Source: JBCDAP01 sp038747915 (GTDB lineage: Bacteria; Planctomycetota; Phycisphaerae; Phycisphaerales; UBA1924). From it: a stretch of 64,000 bases of DNA. Positions 16,543 through 29,027 of the stretch are shown here, in pieces (the first letter of the stretch is position 1; each line of letters opens with the position of its first letter). The notes beneath the pieces were generated by a model, which saw only the letters and a list, made by a program, of their open reading frames with translations, ran no database searches and had not been told where the DNA came from. The stretch lies in NCBI GenBank assembly GCA_038747915.1, contig JBCDJJ010000009.1:3388-67387 (forward strand). The letters run 5' to 3'. The position numbers and the translations under genes are program-made.

Positions 16543-17595
16543 TCAGTCCTCGCGCCAGTCGATCACGACCTTGCCGAACTGCTGCTGCGACTCGAGACGC
16601 GCCCACGCGGCTTGCCCATCTCGCCACGCGTGGACCGAATCGATCGGGGGGCGGAGGGAGCCGGCGTCGAATAATGCACCACACTCGCGAAGTTCATCGG
16701 TCGTGCCCATGGTCGAGCCCAGCAGGCGCAGCTGGTTCCAGAAGAGCCGCGCCTGATCGGTCTCGACCCTCGGCCCCCCCGTGTTGCCGGGGGTCACGAA
16801 CGCCCCGCCGCGCGCAAGGCTCTTGATGCAGCTCATGTGAGTGGGCTTGCCCACCGAATCGACCGCGAGATCGACGCCGCGCTTGTGCGTGATCGTGCGC
16901 ACCTCCCGCGACCAATCCTGCCCTTCATCGAGAATCGTGTGCGCAGCACCCAGATCTCTGGCGCGGTCGAGCTTGTGCTGATGCCGGCTGGTCACGATCG
17001 TCGGGCAGGCCATCCACCGGGCGATGCCGAGCGCACTGGTCGCCACCCCCCCACCGATCCCGGTGATCAGCACCCACTGCCCCGGCCGGAGCCCCGCCTT
17101 GGTGACCATCATCGAGTAGGCGGTGAGCGTGACCAGACCGAAGGCCGCCGCGTCGACCGGGTCGGCTTCATCAGAGATCGCGACGAGCTGGTCGGCGCGA
17201 ACAGTGAACCGCCGGCGGTGCATGCCATTGGTGTGCTCGCCGGTGAGGTAGTAGAGGGCCGCGACCGAGTTCGCCGTCGGATCCTCCGGCCGGATCGGAT
17301 CGGGCTGACGGACCGCAGCGTTCACGATCACACGCCGGCCGAGCCACGCGGCATCGACCCCGTCGCCGACCGCGTCCACCACGCCGCAGGCGTCGCACCC
17401 GCTCACGCGGGGATAGGCGAGGTCGAGGCCGGGCACGCCTCGACCGACCCAGAGGTCCATGTGGTTCAGCGCGGAGCAGTCGGTACGTACCACCACCGAG
17501 CCACCGGGGGGTGCGGGTTCATCGGGCCAGTCGGTGACGGCGTGGATCTGGTCGGCAACGACGTTGGCTTGACTCTGGATGACGAGGGCGTCCAT
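16543..17595 (-). CDS. Zinc-type alcohol dehydrogenase-like / quinone oxidoreductase (MDR superfamily)
   Basis: About 350 residues from ATG 17595. The GroES-like N-terminal half contains SALNHMDLWVGRG and YPRVSGCDACGVVDAVGDGV. The NAD(P)-binding Rossmann fold carries VLITGIGGGVATSALGIA, followed by VTSRHQHKLDRARDLGA. It ends in FGKVVIDWRED, typical of MDR reductases. It probably reduces an enone, quinone or aldehyde using NADPH; the substrate is not evident. A TACACT box 10 nt upstream supports this start over the in-frame ATG at 17709, whose extra 38 residues do not resemble the family. Confidence 0.8.
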   Translation of the reverse strand: MDALVIQSQANVVADQIHAVTDWPDEPAPPGGSVVVRTDCSALNHMDLWVGRGVPGLDLAYPRVSGCDACGVVDAVGDGVDAAWLGRRVIVNAAVRQPDPIRPEDPTANSVAALYYLTGEHTNGMHRRRFTVRADQLVAISDEADPVDAAAFGLVTLTAYSMMVTKAGLRPGQWVLITGIGGGVATSALGIARWMACPTIVTSRHQHKLDRARDLGAAHTILDEGQDWSREVRTITHKRGVDLAVDSVGKPTHMSCIKSLARGGAFVTPGNTGGPRVETDQARLFWNQLRLLGSTMGTTDELRECGALFDAGSLRPPIDSVHAWRDGQAAWARLESQQQFGKVVIDWRED

Positions 17596-17915
17596 GGGGG
17601 CGACGAGTGTACGCGGAGACGCCGACACATCTGGTGAGCACAAGGGATCCGATCGTTTGGTGGCCCACCGTGCCCGTTTGCGCGCATCGATCATGTTTTT
17701 CTTTGACATGATGCACGAGTAATCCGGCCCAGATCATCCGATTTTCGATGAAAATCCACGTCATGTGGACTCTTGGACGGCATTCAATCTACATGTTGTG
17801 TAGAGCCCAACATGTGGGCGCATAAAACGTCCGTGGTGGTTATTGGTTCACGCGTGTTCTCGGACGCGGCCGAAGTTAGTGTCCGCAAGACGAGCCTCAC
17901 GCACGGAGACGCGAC
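17596..17915. promoter_or_regulatory. Divergent promoter region with two inverted repeats
   Basis: 320 nt between the minus-strand dehydrogenase and the plus-strand 17916 gene, visibly richer in A/T than the genes. GATTTTC (17740-17746) and GAAAATC (17750-17756) form a perfect 7-bp repeat with a 3-nt centre. ACATGTTG (17791-17798) and CAACATGT (17808-17815) form an 8-bp repeat with a 9-nt spacer. Both are plausible regulator sites. No gene is seen unless the dehydrogenase begins at 17709. Confidence 0.4.
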
Positions 17916-18314
17916 ATGCAGGCCTCACCCGACATGGCATCGGATGCCAAAGCCAACTCCCTTTCGACGCTCCGCGTTGCTCGCTTGTTCGAGTCGGCGG
18001 GCCGGTCGTTCCGCGCAATGGTGGGGCGGAACACCGGCTCGCCCGACTCGAGACCAGAGATCGGGATCGACTCGCCGGAGGCCGAGATCGATCCGGCGAT
18101 GATCGACCCGACGCCTCGGGAGCGACTCGTGCGGTCGATCCAGTCGTTCAACCCGTCGGCGAGCGACGAGTGGCTGGCCACGTTCTCCGACACCGCCCTG
18201 GAGCTGTACGAGCAGCATCTCCAGGCGGCGTCGCGGCCACGCGGTCAGTCGGCGCGGTGGGTCCGCCCGTGCGACACGCCGGCGGTCGTCGGCTTCGCCT
18301 GCAATGTGAACTGA
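17916..18314 (+). CDS. Hypothetical protein
   Basis: 132 residues with a good GGAG RBS 7 nt before the ATG. The N-terminal half is polar and probably disordered. Residues about 65-110 are helical and acidic (RLVRSIQSFNPSASDEWLATFSDTALELYEQHLQ). There is no signal peptide and no membrane segment. I recognise no family. It precedes fabI by 81 nt and may be co-transcribed with it. Confidence 0.55.
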   Translation: MQASPDMASDAKANSLSTLRVARLFESAGRSFRAMVGRNTGSPDSRPEIGIDSPEAEIDPAMIDPTPRERLVRSIQSFNPSASDEWLATFSDTALELYEQHLQAASRPRGQSARWVRPCDTPAVVGFACNVN

Positions 18315-18395
18315 GCGTTCCAGCGCGGCGAGATCCCCGATCACGCGGTTTTCCGTAGGCTGTCGCGTTCGCATGAACACGACAGGGGATGTCGC

Positions 18396-19196
18396 ATGGA
18401 CGGTTTGCTCGGTGGCAAGCAGGGGCTGATCTTCGGGATCGCCAACGACCGGAGCTACGCGTGGCACATCGCGCAGGCGCTGCTCGGGCACGGCGCCGAA
18501 TGCGGGTACGCCCACCTGCCGGGTGAGAAGAACGAGCGGCGGACCGCCAGGGCGGTCGAGAAGCTCGACGGCGCACCGGAGTCGCCCTGGCTGCACCCGT
18601 GCGACGCGTCGAGCGATGAGGAGATCGAGGCGGTGTTCGCGGCGTACCGCGAGCGATTCGATCGGCTCGATTTCATCATTCACTCGATCGCGTTCGCCGA
18701 TCGGGAGTGGCTGCAGGCCGGCGCGTTCGTCTCGACGCCCCGGGCGTCGTACCTCTCCGCGGTGGACATCTCGGCGTACACGCTCGTGTCGATGGCCCGC
18801 GCCGGGCGGGCGCAGATGGCTGCGAACGGAGGCGGTGCGATCCTCGCGATGAGCTACTACGGGAGCGAGAAGGTGGTCTCTGGCTACAACGTGATGGGCG
18901 TGGCCAAGGCGGCGCTCGAGTGCTCGGCCCGGTACCTCGCCTCGGACCTCGGGCCGGACGGTATCCGCGTGAACACCATCAGCGGCGGACCATTGAAGAC
19001 GCTCGCCGCCTCAGCGGTCGGTGGGATCGATGTGATGCTCGACGCGACACCCAAGCACGCACCGCTCCGCCGGAACGTCGAGGGCGGCGATGTCGGCGGG
19101 ACCGCAGCCTGGCTCGTGTCCGATCTGGGCCGCGGCGTGACCGCGGAGAACATCTACGTGGACTGCGGCATCAACGCGATCGGGGCGGCGGTGTAA
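18396..19196 (+). CDS. fabI: Enoyl-[acyl-carrier-protein] reductase (NADH)
   Basis: Catalyses the last step of each fatty-acid elongation cycle, reducing enoyl-ACP. 266 residues of short-chain dehydrogenase fold. The nucleotide loop is GLIFGIANDRSYAW. The FabI-specific catalytic set is present: Y154 in SYYGSEK, then Y164 in YNVMGVAK with K171 (Y-x6-K). The C-terminal GxNAIG segment also fits. An AGGGG RBS lies 9 nt upstream. The last 26 nt are antisense to the end of the convergent aldo-keto reductase gene. Confidence 0.95.
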   Translation: MDGLLGGKQGLIFGIANDRSYAWHIAQALLGHGAECGYAHLPGEKNERRTARAVEKLDGAPESPWLHPCDASSDEEIEAVFAAYRERFDRLDFIIHSIAFADREWLQAGAFVSTPRASYLSAVDISAYTLVSMARAGRAQMAANGGGAILAMSYYGSEKVVSGYNVMGVAKAALECSARYLASDLGPDGIRVNTISGGPLKTLAASAVGGIDVMLDATPKHAPLRRNVEGGDVGGTAAWLVSDLGRGVTAENIYVDCGINAIGAAV

Positions 19197-20001
19197 ACGA
19201 GTCGGTCGCACCACAGGCTTCGATCGCCGCCTCGGCGTTCGCGCGGAGGTGATCGGGGCTCGTGGTCCCGACCACCGCAGCACTCACACCGGGCTGAGCG
19301 AGCACGAAGCGGAGCGACGCCGCAGGATCGCCCGTCGATCCGCTCGCGAGCGGCTTTTTCGCCAGCACACCCACGCCGGCGCGGGCCGCACCGGCGCAGG
19401 CGGGCCCATCGGCGTGCGCCTCGACATTGATCGTGAGCATGGCCACATCGCATCGCTCGACGCACCGGCGCCCGCCCTCTGGTGACTTCGTGCTCGCGCC
19501 GACCGCACGCACGTGCCCGGCGCGCTGCATCGCTCGGAGCGTGTCGAGCGGCTCCTCGAACAACGCGAGTTCGTCCTCCCCGCTCGAGTGCAGCAACACC
19601 ACATCGACCACATCCGTGCGCAAGCGGACGATCGATCGCTCAACAGAAGCGCGGATGCCCGCAGGACTGAAATCGAAGCTCGAGGAGCCATCCGGGCCAT
19701 CGGTCTCGTCGAAGTGCTCGCCCGCCTTGGTGCATACCAGCCACCGGTCACGGTCGCCGCGATCGGCGAGCAACGATCCCAGGCGTTGCTCGCTCACGCC
19801 GTACGCCGGCGCGGTGTCGAGCGTGGTGATGCCCAGCTCCTGTGCCATGTCGAGCAGCGCGTGCAGCTCGTGATCGGTGGGAAGCTCGGGCGGCGCGGTG
19901 TACTTGAGGCCGAGTCGGCGTCCGAACTTGACCGTGCCGAGCGCGAGCACACTGGTCTCGAGCCCGGTGGAGCCGAGCGGTCGGCGTGGCATAGGCGTCA
20001 T
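19171..20001 (-). CDS. Aldo/keto reductase
   Basis: 276 residues from ATG 20001, a start supported by TACGAT exactly 6 nt upstream (leaderless layout). The TIM-barrel motifs are PLGSTGLETSVLALGTVKFG, TLDTAPAYGVSEQRLG (catalytic Asp and Tyr), VCTKAGEHFD (Lys) and VVLLHSSG (His). The C-terminal NADPH-binding part is SAAVVGTTSPDHLRAN. It is a member of the aldo/keto reductase superfamily of uncertain substrate. An in-frame extension to 20307 has unrelated composition and is rejected. The gene overlaps fabI tail to tail by 26 nt. Confidence 0.88.
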   Translation of the reverse strand: MTPMPRRPLGSTGLETSVLALGTVKFGRRLGLKYTAPPELPTDHELHALLDMAQELGITTLDTAPAYGVSEQRLGSLLADRGDRDRWLVCTKAGEHFDETDGPDGSSSFDFSPAGIRASVERSIVRLRTDVVDVVLLHSSGEDELALFEEPLDTLRAMQRAGHVRAVGASTKSPEGGRRCVERCDVAMLTINVEAHADGPACAGAARAGVGVLAKKPLASGSTGDPAASLRFVLAQPGVSAAVVGTTSPDHLRANAEAAIEACGATDSFTPPPRSR

Positions 20002-20052
20002 GGATGAATCGTAGGGAGTCGACGGTCGCGGCCGGTTGCTGCGCCGTGCGCT

Positions 20053-21300
20053 GTGCGTGACGATGCCCGTGTGCGCACGCGTGTCGTGGTGATCGGTGGT
20101 GGGATCGCGGGGCTCTGGACGCTCCGCGAGCTTGTGGTGCGCGGCGTTGACGCGGTGCTGATCGAGCGTGCAGCCCTCGGCGGCGCGCAGACGGGCTGGT
20201 CGCAGGGGATCTTGCACTCGGGGCTGAAGTACGCCCTCGACGGGCGGGCGAGTCGATCGTCGACCGCGATCGGCGATGTCGTCGACCGGTGGCGCGCGTG
20301 CCTCCAAGGAACCGCCGAGCCTGATCTATCGGCAGCAACGGTGCTGTCGCAGGAGCACTACTTGTGGCGGACCGGTGCGTTGTCATCGTGGGCGGGATTG
20401 ATGGGGGCGAGCCTGGTGATGCGGGCGAAGCCGCGGCGCGTGGCGAACGCCGAGGCGCCGCAGCCGCTGCGCGACGCGGCGGGGTTGGCCGCCGTGCCCG
20501 AACTCGTTGTCTCGCCGACCAGCGTGGTCGCGGCGCTCGCTGAGCCGGTGCTCGATCGAGCAATCCATGGCGAGGTGACCGATCTGGTGCGCACGCACGC
20601 GGGCGTTCGAATCGGTGCGCGCGATACGGCCAGCCGCGACATCGAGCTCGAGGGCGATGTGGTGGTGTTCTCCGCGGGTAGTGGCAACGCGGCGCTGCGA
20701 CGGGCAGCAGGACTCGACGACGACACCCAGCAGATCCGCCCGCTGCGGATGGTGCTGGTGCGGGGCCAGGCGTTGCCGATGGTGTACGGGCACTGCGTGG
20801 ACGGCGCGCGCACGCGCGTCACGATCACCAGCGAGCGCGACTCGGCGGGGCATGTGGTGTGGCAGGTGGGCGGCGAGGTCGCCGAGCGCGGCGCGGCGCT
20901 CACCGAGGCGGAGACACTCGCACTCGCGTTTGATGAACTCGGTGCGTGCCTGCCCGCGGTTGATCTATCCGGCGCCGCCTGGTCGACCTACGAGGCGCCC
21001 CGCGCCGAGGGCCGCACCCGCGATGGTCGACGCCCGCCGTCAGAGGTGGTGCATGTGGACGACCGCGCGGTGACCATCTGGCCGACGAAGCTCGTGCTCG
21101 CCCCGCGCGCCGCGTCGGCCGCGGTCGAGGCGATCCTCTCGATACTCGGTGATGCTGCGGTGCCCGGCGTCGCGCCCGCACCGTTGATGGGGCTCGAGCC
21201 GCCGCCGATCTCACCGGCGCCCTGGGAGCACCCGGATGTGCGCTGGCGGGCGACCTCAGCACTCGCACGCGGCGTCACCGGGCCGGCGCGGGCGGAATGA
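20053..21300 (+). CDS. FAD-dependent oxidoreductase (DAO/GlpA-like)
   Basis: About 415 residues. The N-terminus holds the FAD dinucleotide motif VVVIGGGIAGLWTLREL. QTGWSQGILHSGLKY follows, which is close to the glycerol-3-phosphate/D-amino-acid oxidase pattern. A mid-protein DVVVFSAGSGNAALRR marks the second FAD-contact strand. The substrate is not defined. The start is uncertain between GTG 20053 and GTG 20071, since there is no clear RBS. It diverges from the aldo/keto reductase gene and overlaps the LysM gene tail to tail by 26 nt. Confidence 0.8.
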   Translation: MRDDARVRTRVVVIGGGIAGLWTLRELVVRGVDAVLIERAALGGAQTGWSQGILHSGLKYALDGRASRSSTAIGDVVDRWRACLQGTAEPDLSAATVLSQEHYLWRTGALSSWAGLMGASLVMRAKPRRVANAEAPQPLRDAAGLAAVPELVVSPTSVVAALAEPVLDRAIHGEVTDLVRTHAGVRIGARDTASRDIELEGDVVVFSAGSGNAALRRAAGLDDDTQQIRPLRMVLVRGQALPMVYGHCVDGARTRVTITSERDSAGHVVWQVGGEVAERGAALTEAETLALAFDELGACLPAVDLSGAAWSTYEAPRAEGRTRDGRRPPSEVVHVDDRAVTIWPTKLVLAPRAASAAVEAILSILGDAAVPGVAPAPLMGLEPPPISPAPWEHPDVRWRATSALARGVTGPARAE

Positions 21301-21970
21301 TGAGTTCCATTCCCGGGCGTAGGTTGGTGCCGTCGCGGTTCACACTCGCGCGGTTGGCCTCCTGGATGAGCGTCCAGAGCGCGGCCCGTCCGTAGATGCG
21401 GGACGCGATCCCGGACAGCGTGTCGCCCTGGCGCACCACATAGACCACCGGCACATCCTCGACCGCGGGTGGCGGCTCGTCAGTCGTATCCTCCGAGGGT
21501 TCGGTGACCTCGGGTGCGGGGGCCGCAATTCCCTGCGTGTTGCCCGGGTCGTGTGGGATCTTGATTACCTGGCCTCGGCGCAGCCGGTTGGGATCGACGG
21601 CGTCGCCGTTCATCCGGGAGATCGCCCTCCAGAGCCGGTGATCGCCGAAGTAATCGCGCGCGATGCTCTCGAGTGTTTCGCCTTGGCGTACCACGTGCTC
21701 ATCCCACTCGGGGGCGATGACCGGCGGGCTCGGCGGCGCGTCTTCAACATCCGTGGCGGCGGTGGGCTGCACCATGGGATCGATGGGAGCCGTTGGTCCC
21801 GTCGTGTCGGGCGCGGCATCAACCCGGTTGTCATCGATCGGCTCGGGATCCCCGTAGACCGCGGCGTCGAAGGGGAGTTCGTTGGGGTGCGGCGGAGTCG
21901 CCCAATAGATGACCACCCAGATCGCACCGAGGAGTGCTGCAGCAACCGTCCATCGCTGACGGAAGGACAT
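21275..21970 (-). CDS. Membrane-anchored protein with two LysM domains
   Basis: 231 residues. One N-terminal membrane helix (WTVAAALLGAIWVVIYWA) precedes a Pro/Asp-rich linker. Two LysM peptidoglycan-binding modules follow at about 93-140 (HVVRQGETLESIARDYFGD) and 177-228 (YVVRQGDTLSGIASRIYG). It is probably tethered in the inner membrane and binds peptidoglycan in the periplasm. No catalytic domain is attached. It lies 9 nt downstream of the glycosyltransferase on the same strand, so it belongs to that operon. Confidence 0.88.
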   Translation of the reverse strand: MSFRQRWTVAAALLGAIWVVIYWATPPHPNELPFDAAVYGDPEPIDDNRVDAAPDTTGPTAPIDPMVQPTAATDVEDAPPSPPVIAPEWDEHVVRQGETLESIARDYFGDHRLWRAISRMNGDAVDPNRLRRGQVIKIPHDPGNTQGIAAPAPEVTEPSEDTTDEPPPAVEDVPVVYVVRQGDTLSGIASRIYGRAALWTLIQEANRASVNRDGTNLRPGMELIIPPAPAR

Positions 21971-21979
21971 GCTGGAGTC

Positions 21980-23083
21980 TTAGGCCGCCTGGGAGTGGTC
22001 GGCGCCCTGGGCACTTGATGTTGTGTCGACCAGTGTGTCGCGGATGCGCCAGGCCGGGTGGGCGGGTGCCGCGTCGAGCATCGGGCCGGGCGCGAGTGTG
22101 CCGGCGATGGTGACATCGGCATCGGACGGCTCGACGATGTCCATATCGAGCTCGTCGAGGACGTTCTCGATGACCCAGTCGTGCTTGCCGCGGGCCGCAA
22201 GGCAGGCGGAACGCCAATCGTGCGCGAAGGCGCGGGCGGTCAAGTGCTCCCGAGCCGCTGCGGCGCCGATGAAGCGGTCCCACTGCTTAAACGTCAGCGG
22301 GCGGCGCTGCTGCTCGGTGATGGCGGCTCGCCCCTCGCCGAAGCCGGTCTTAAACGACGCGGCCACGCCCTCGCGGTGTGCGATGGCGCGAATCCGAGGG
22401 AGTTCGCGGTCGAGGTAGTCGTCGGCGTGCCCGGCGGGCGCGTACCGCACCGCGAGCCAGACCGTGTTGCGTGTGAGCCGAGCGACGATCCGGCCGAGGT
22501 CGCGCCCGTGGGGCGACTTGCGGTGCGTGACGCGGAACCGGCTGATGTGCTCGATGCGGTGACCGGCCGCGATCAGTTTGGCGGCGAGGTCGTACTCCTC
22601 GACGTAGTAGCCGAAGGCCTCGTCGTAGCCCCCCGCCGCTTGGAATGCCTCGGTGCGGATGGCCGCGCCGCACCCCACGATGACCTCGGGGAGCCCGCCG
22701 CGGTCGAGCGTGCCGTTCGGCAGCAGGATGCGGGCCCCGATGGCGGCCAGATCGTCCGGCGCTGCGAGCAGTTCGTGAACGAAGTCGGCATCGTCGGGCG
22801 CCGAGTCGTCGTCGAGCATGACGAGCCAGTCGCCGCGTGCCTGCTCCGCAGCCACATTCCGGGCCGCGGCGCCACGATTCGTGTCGAGGCGGTGCGTCTG
22901 CACCGGGATGCCGTTGGTGAGCTCGGACGGTGTCTTGACCGGCTCGGTCGAGTGGTTGTCGACGATGAGGACCTCGGCCCCGCCGGCGTGATCGAGCGTG
23001 CGCGCGCACAGATGCGACAGGCGATCGAGTGTTTCGGCGAGTTCGGCCGGGCGGTCACGCGTTGGGATGACGAACGAGATCAT
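21980..23083 (-). CDS. Family 2 glycosyltransferase
   Basis: 367 residues. The GT-A fold starts with ISFVIPTRDRPAELAETLD; the DNRGAAARN-like segment is followed by WLVMLDDDSAP, the metal/nucleotide-sugar aspartates. GYDEAFGYYVEEYDLAAKL is the typical acceptor-side E(Y)D motif. It probably adds a sugar to LPS or another surface glycan. ATGA overlap couples it to the upstream HldE-like gene, which would make an activated heptose. Confidence 0.87.
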   Translation of the reverse strand: MISFVIPTRDRPAELAETLDRLSHLCARTLDHAGGAEVLIVDNHSTEPVKTPSELTNGIPVQTHRLDTNRGAAARNVAAEQARGDWLVMLDDDSAPDDADFVHELLAAPDDLAAIGARILLPNGTLDRGGLPEVIVGCGAAIRTEAFQAAGGYDEAFGYYVEEYDLAAKLIAAGHRIEHISRFRVTHRKSPHGRDLGRIVARLTRNTVWLAVRYAPAGHADDYLDRELPRIRAIAHREGVAASFKTGFGEGRAAITEQQRRPLTFKQWDRFIGAAAAREHLTARAFAHDWRSACLAARGKHDWVIENVLDELDMDIVEPSDADVTIAGTLAPGPMLDAAPAHPAWRIRDTLVDTTSSAQGADHSQAA

Positions 23084-24714
23084 GCTGTGCCTGCGAGTCG
23101 TGTGGGTGTGTTTGTGGTTCGAACGACCACACGAGCAGAATCGGCTCGTCGGGCCGCGTCGATGAGCATCGCGGCGGAGATTGGGTGGTTCCCGAGCCGC
23201 GCCGCCTGCTCGGCGGCCGCGAGCGAGCCGAGGTAGCTCGCGACGGGCACCTCGGCGCCGCTCGCGAGCGCGAGCACGGTCGCGGCCAGCATCGCGTCGC
23301 CGCACCCCAACTCATCTAGGGGATGGGGGTTGAGCGCCGGCACATGCTCCGAGGTCAGCCGGCTCGACCACCCGCGTTCGGATTCCGCGCCGGCCCGGCG
23401 TTCGAACGCGATCACTCCGTCCGGGCCGAGCGTGGTCGCGAGCGTGCGGGCCGAGGTGCGGCGCATGAGCTCCCACGCAACGGCAGGTAGCGACGAGTCG
23501 TAGTCGTGCAGGGCGTCTCGGAGTTCGGATTCAGAGGGGGTCAGGAGATCGGCCTCGCGCATCGAGAGGAGGGCCGAGCGCCGCCCGGACACATCGCCCG
23601 CCAGGATGCGCACACGCGGCCGGAGCGCCGCGCCGAGCTCGGCGACGAGGCGCGGGCTCATCATGCCCAGCCCGAAGTCGGCGAGAATGGCGGCGTCGGA
23701 CGCGTCGGCGACATCACTCGCGATCTCGACGAGTTCGGCGCGAGCGCGCGAGTCGAGGTCGAGCGAGCCCACCCGGTCGACCTTCATGACCTTCTGCGAA
23801 CCGACGAGGTACCGATCCTTGCGCGCGAGCGGGACCTCGGTCGTGACGGCCTCGACATGCACAGCAGCCGCCTCAAGCCGGTCGCGCAGGGCTGCGGCCT
23901 CGACGGTCATCGGCAGCGCGGTGACGAGCGTGACATCGGCGCCCATGGCGGCGGCGTGCTGAGCGATAATGGCCGCACCGCCGTCGAAGCTCGCCTCCTC
24001 GATCGGCCGGAGCGACAGGACCGGGGCTTCCCCCGCGGCGTCGGGGCGATCGCACCGGATGTACGTGTCAATGATGGTCTCGCCGACGACGACGACTCGG
24101 CGATCGCTCATGCCATCGACGAGTGCTGCAAGATGCGGTGGCGTCAGGTCGTAGCGGGCGGCGAGCTGGCGGATGCGGGCACGGGCGGGATCCTCGCGAT
24201 CGAGTTCGCCGATGGCGGATCCGGCATGGATGGCCTCCACCAGGGCGGTCGAGGAGAAGACCACATCGCCGGAGGAGAACACGACGCGCCCGCCGTGCTG
24301 CTCGACCGCGGTGCGCTCGGCCGCGAAACGCGGGTCCTCGTTGCCCTCGTACTCGCGGCCCTTGATGTATACGTCGGGGCGGACCTCGTCGAGCAGCCGC
24401 TCCGCGGTCGGATCGGGGTTGACGTAGACCAGATCGACGCAGTCGAGGGCGGCCAGGTTCTCGGCACGGAGGTCCTGCGTGAAGAGGGGCCGCCCGGCGC
24501 CCTTGTTCACACCGGTGTCGGCGGTGATCGAGACCAGCAGCAGATCACCTTGGCGGGCGGCGTGGTGCAGATGCCGAACATGTCCCGGATGGACGATGTC
24601 GAAGCACCCGTGGCACTGCACGAGGGAGCGCCCGGCCTCACGGGCTGCGGCCCGAGCGGCGAGCAGTTCGGCTCGGGAGACGACTTTGGCGCGGGTGCGG
24701 TCTCGAGCGTCCAT
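23080..24714 (-). CDS. HldE-like fusion with swapped domain order (nucleotidyltransferase then PfkB kinase)
   Basis: 544 residues from ATG 24714. Residues about 30-170 are a cytidylyltransferase-fold domain with CHGCFDIVHPGHVRHL and GREYEGNEDPRF. Residues about 220-540 are a PfkB/ribokinase-type kinase with SFDGGAAIIAQHAAAMGADV, ARKDRYLV and the catalytic DELGCGDAM. Canonical HldE (ADP-heptose synthesis) has the kinase first and the transferase second. Both activities of that enzyme, heptose-7-phosphate kinase and heptose-1-phosphate adenylyltransferase, are plausible here. The downstream coupled glycosyltransferase supports a role in LPS core synthesis. A separate HldA+HldC fusion origin is the simplest view. 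Confidence 0.8.
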   Translation of the reverse strand: MDARDRTRAKVVSRAELLAARAAAREAGRSLVQCHGCFDIVHPGHVRHLHHAARQGDLLLVSITADTGVNKGAGRPLFTQDLRAENLAALDCVDLVYVNPDPTAERLLDEVRPDVYIKGREYEGNEDPRFAAERTAVEQHGGRVVFSSGDVVFSSTALVEAIHAGSAIGELDREDPARARIRQLAARYDLTPPHLAALVDGMSDRRVVVVGETIIDTYIRCDRPDAAGEAPVLSLRPIEEASFDGGAAIIAQHAAAMGADVTLVTALPMTVEAAALRDRLEAAAVHVEAVTTEVPLARKDRYLVGSQKVMKVDRVGSLDLDSRARAELVEIASDVADASDAAILADFGLGMMSPRLVAELGAALRPRVRILAGDVSGRRSALLSMREADLLTPSESELRDALHDYDSSLPAVAWELMRRTSARTLATTLGPDGVIAFERRAGAESERGWSSRLTSEHVPALNPHPLDELGCGDAMLAATVLALASGAEVPVASYLGSLAAAEQAARLGNHPISAAMLIDAARRADSARVVVRTTNTPTRLAGTA

Positions 24715-24975
24715 GCCAGAGTTCTTTATCTGACCGATCGGGGGTCGCTCCGCAGCGAAAGTGTCCGAACAGTCCGAGAATCGTCCCAGGGTTTTCCTAG
24801 GCCCTGTTTCGGCGGTGCGGCCGCGTGAGTCGCCCCCTCGGGTTGCCATCGCACCCGCTCGGTCTTCCGGCCATCGATTCTGGTGATGTGGTGGTCGATA
24901 AGGCACCGACACGCACGCACTGATCTGTGGTCCGCGCAACATCCCCGTGTGCGACCGCCACCGCTCAACCAAACC

Positions 24976-28791
<3,816 letters not shown>

Positions 28792-28799
28792 CCGCGGAT

Positions 28800-28940
28800 G
28801 CCCACGCCGGCCGCTCGCGACCAGGTCACCGGCAGCACCGGTACCCCTCGCTTATGGCTGCTTCCGTCAAGACCTGACCAGGTTCACGTCGGCTGCCGTG
28901 CACCGGGCCCGGCCGCGAACGGTCGGCGTGGGCGGCGGAG
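28800..28940 (-). ncRNA. ffs: Signal recognition particle RNA (4.5S type)
   Basis: The minus strand carries the universal SRP apical domain: GGTCAGGTC, a UGAC tetraloop (URRC class), GGAAGCAGCC and then ATAAG. Both ends pair as one long rod: GCCCACGCC near 28933 with GGCGTGGGC near 28800, continuing through a further nine pairs with one wobble. The RNA binds Ffh and targets nascent membrane proteins. TAGGAT at 28952-28947 places the 5' end at about 28940. The exact ends are approximate. It is convergent with the histidine kinase gene, about 8 nt from its stop. Confidence 0.93.
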
Positions 28941-29027
28941 ACTGCAATCCTAGGGGTTGGCTTCGATCATGTCCCGTGTTGGTGTGCCTGCGCTTGCCTT
29001 CAATCGAGAATGGGTTATCATCACGGC

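Noticed and set aside
17596..17709. N-terminal extension of the dehydrogenase (38 residues)
   Set aside because: The extra segment is unlike MDR proteins, lacks an RBS, and a TACACT box sits just before the internal ATG.
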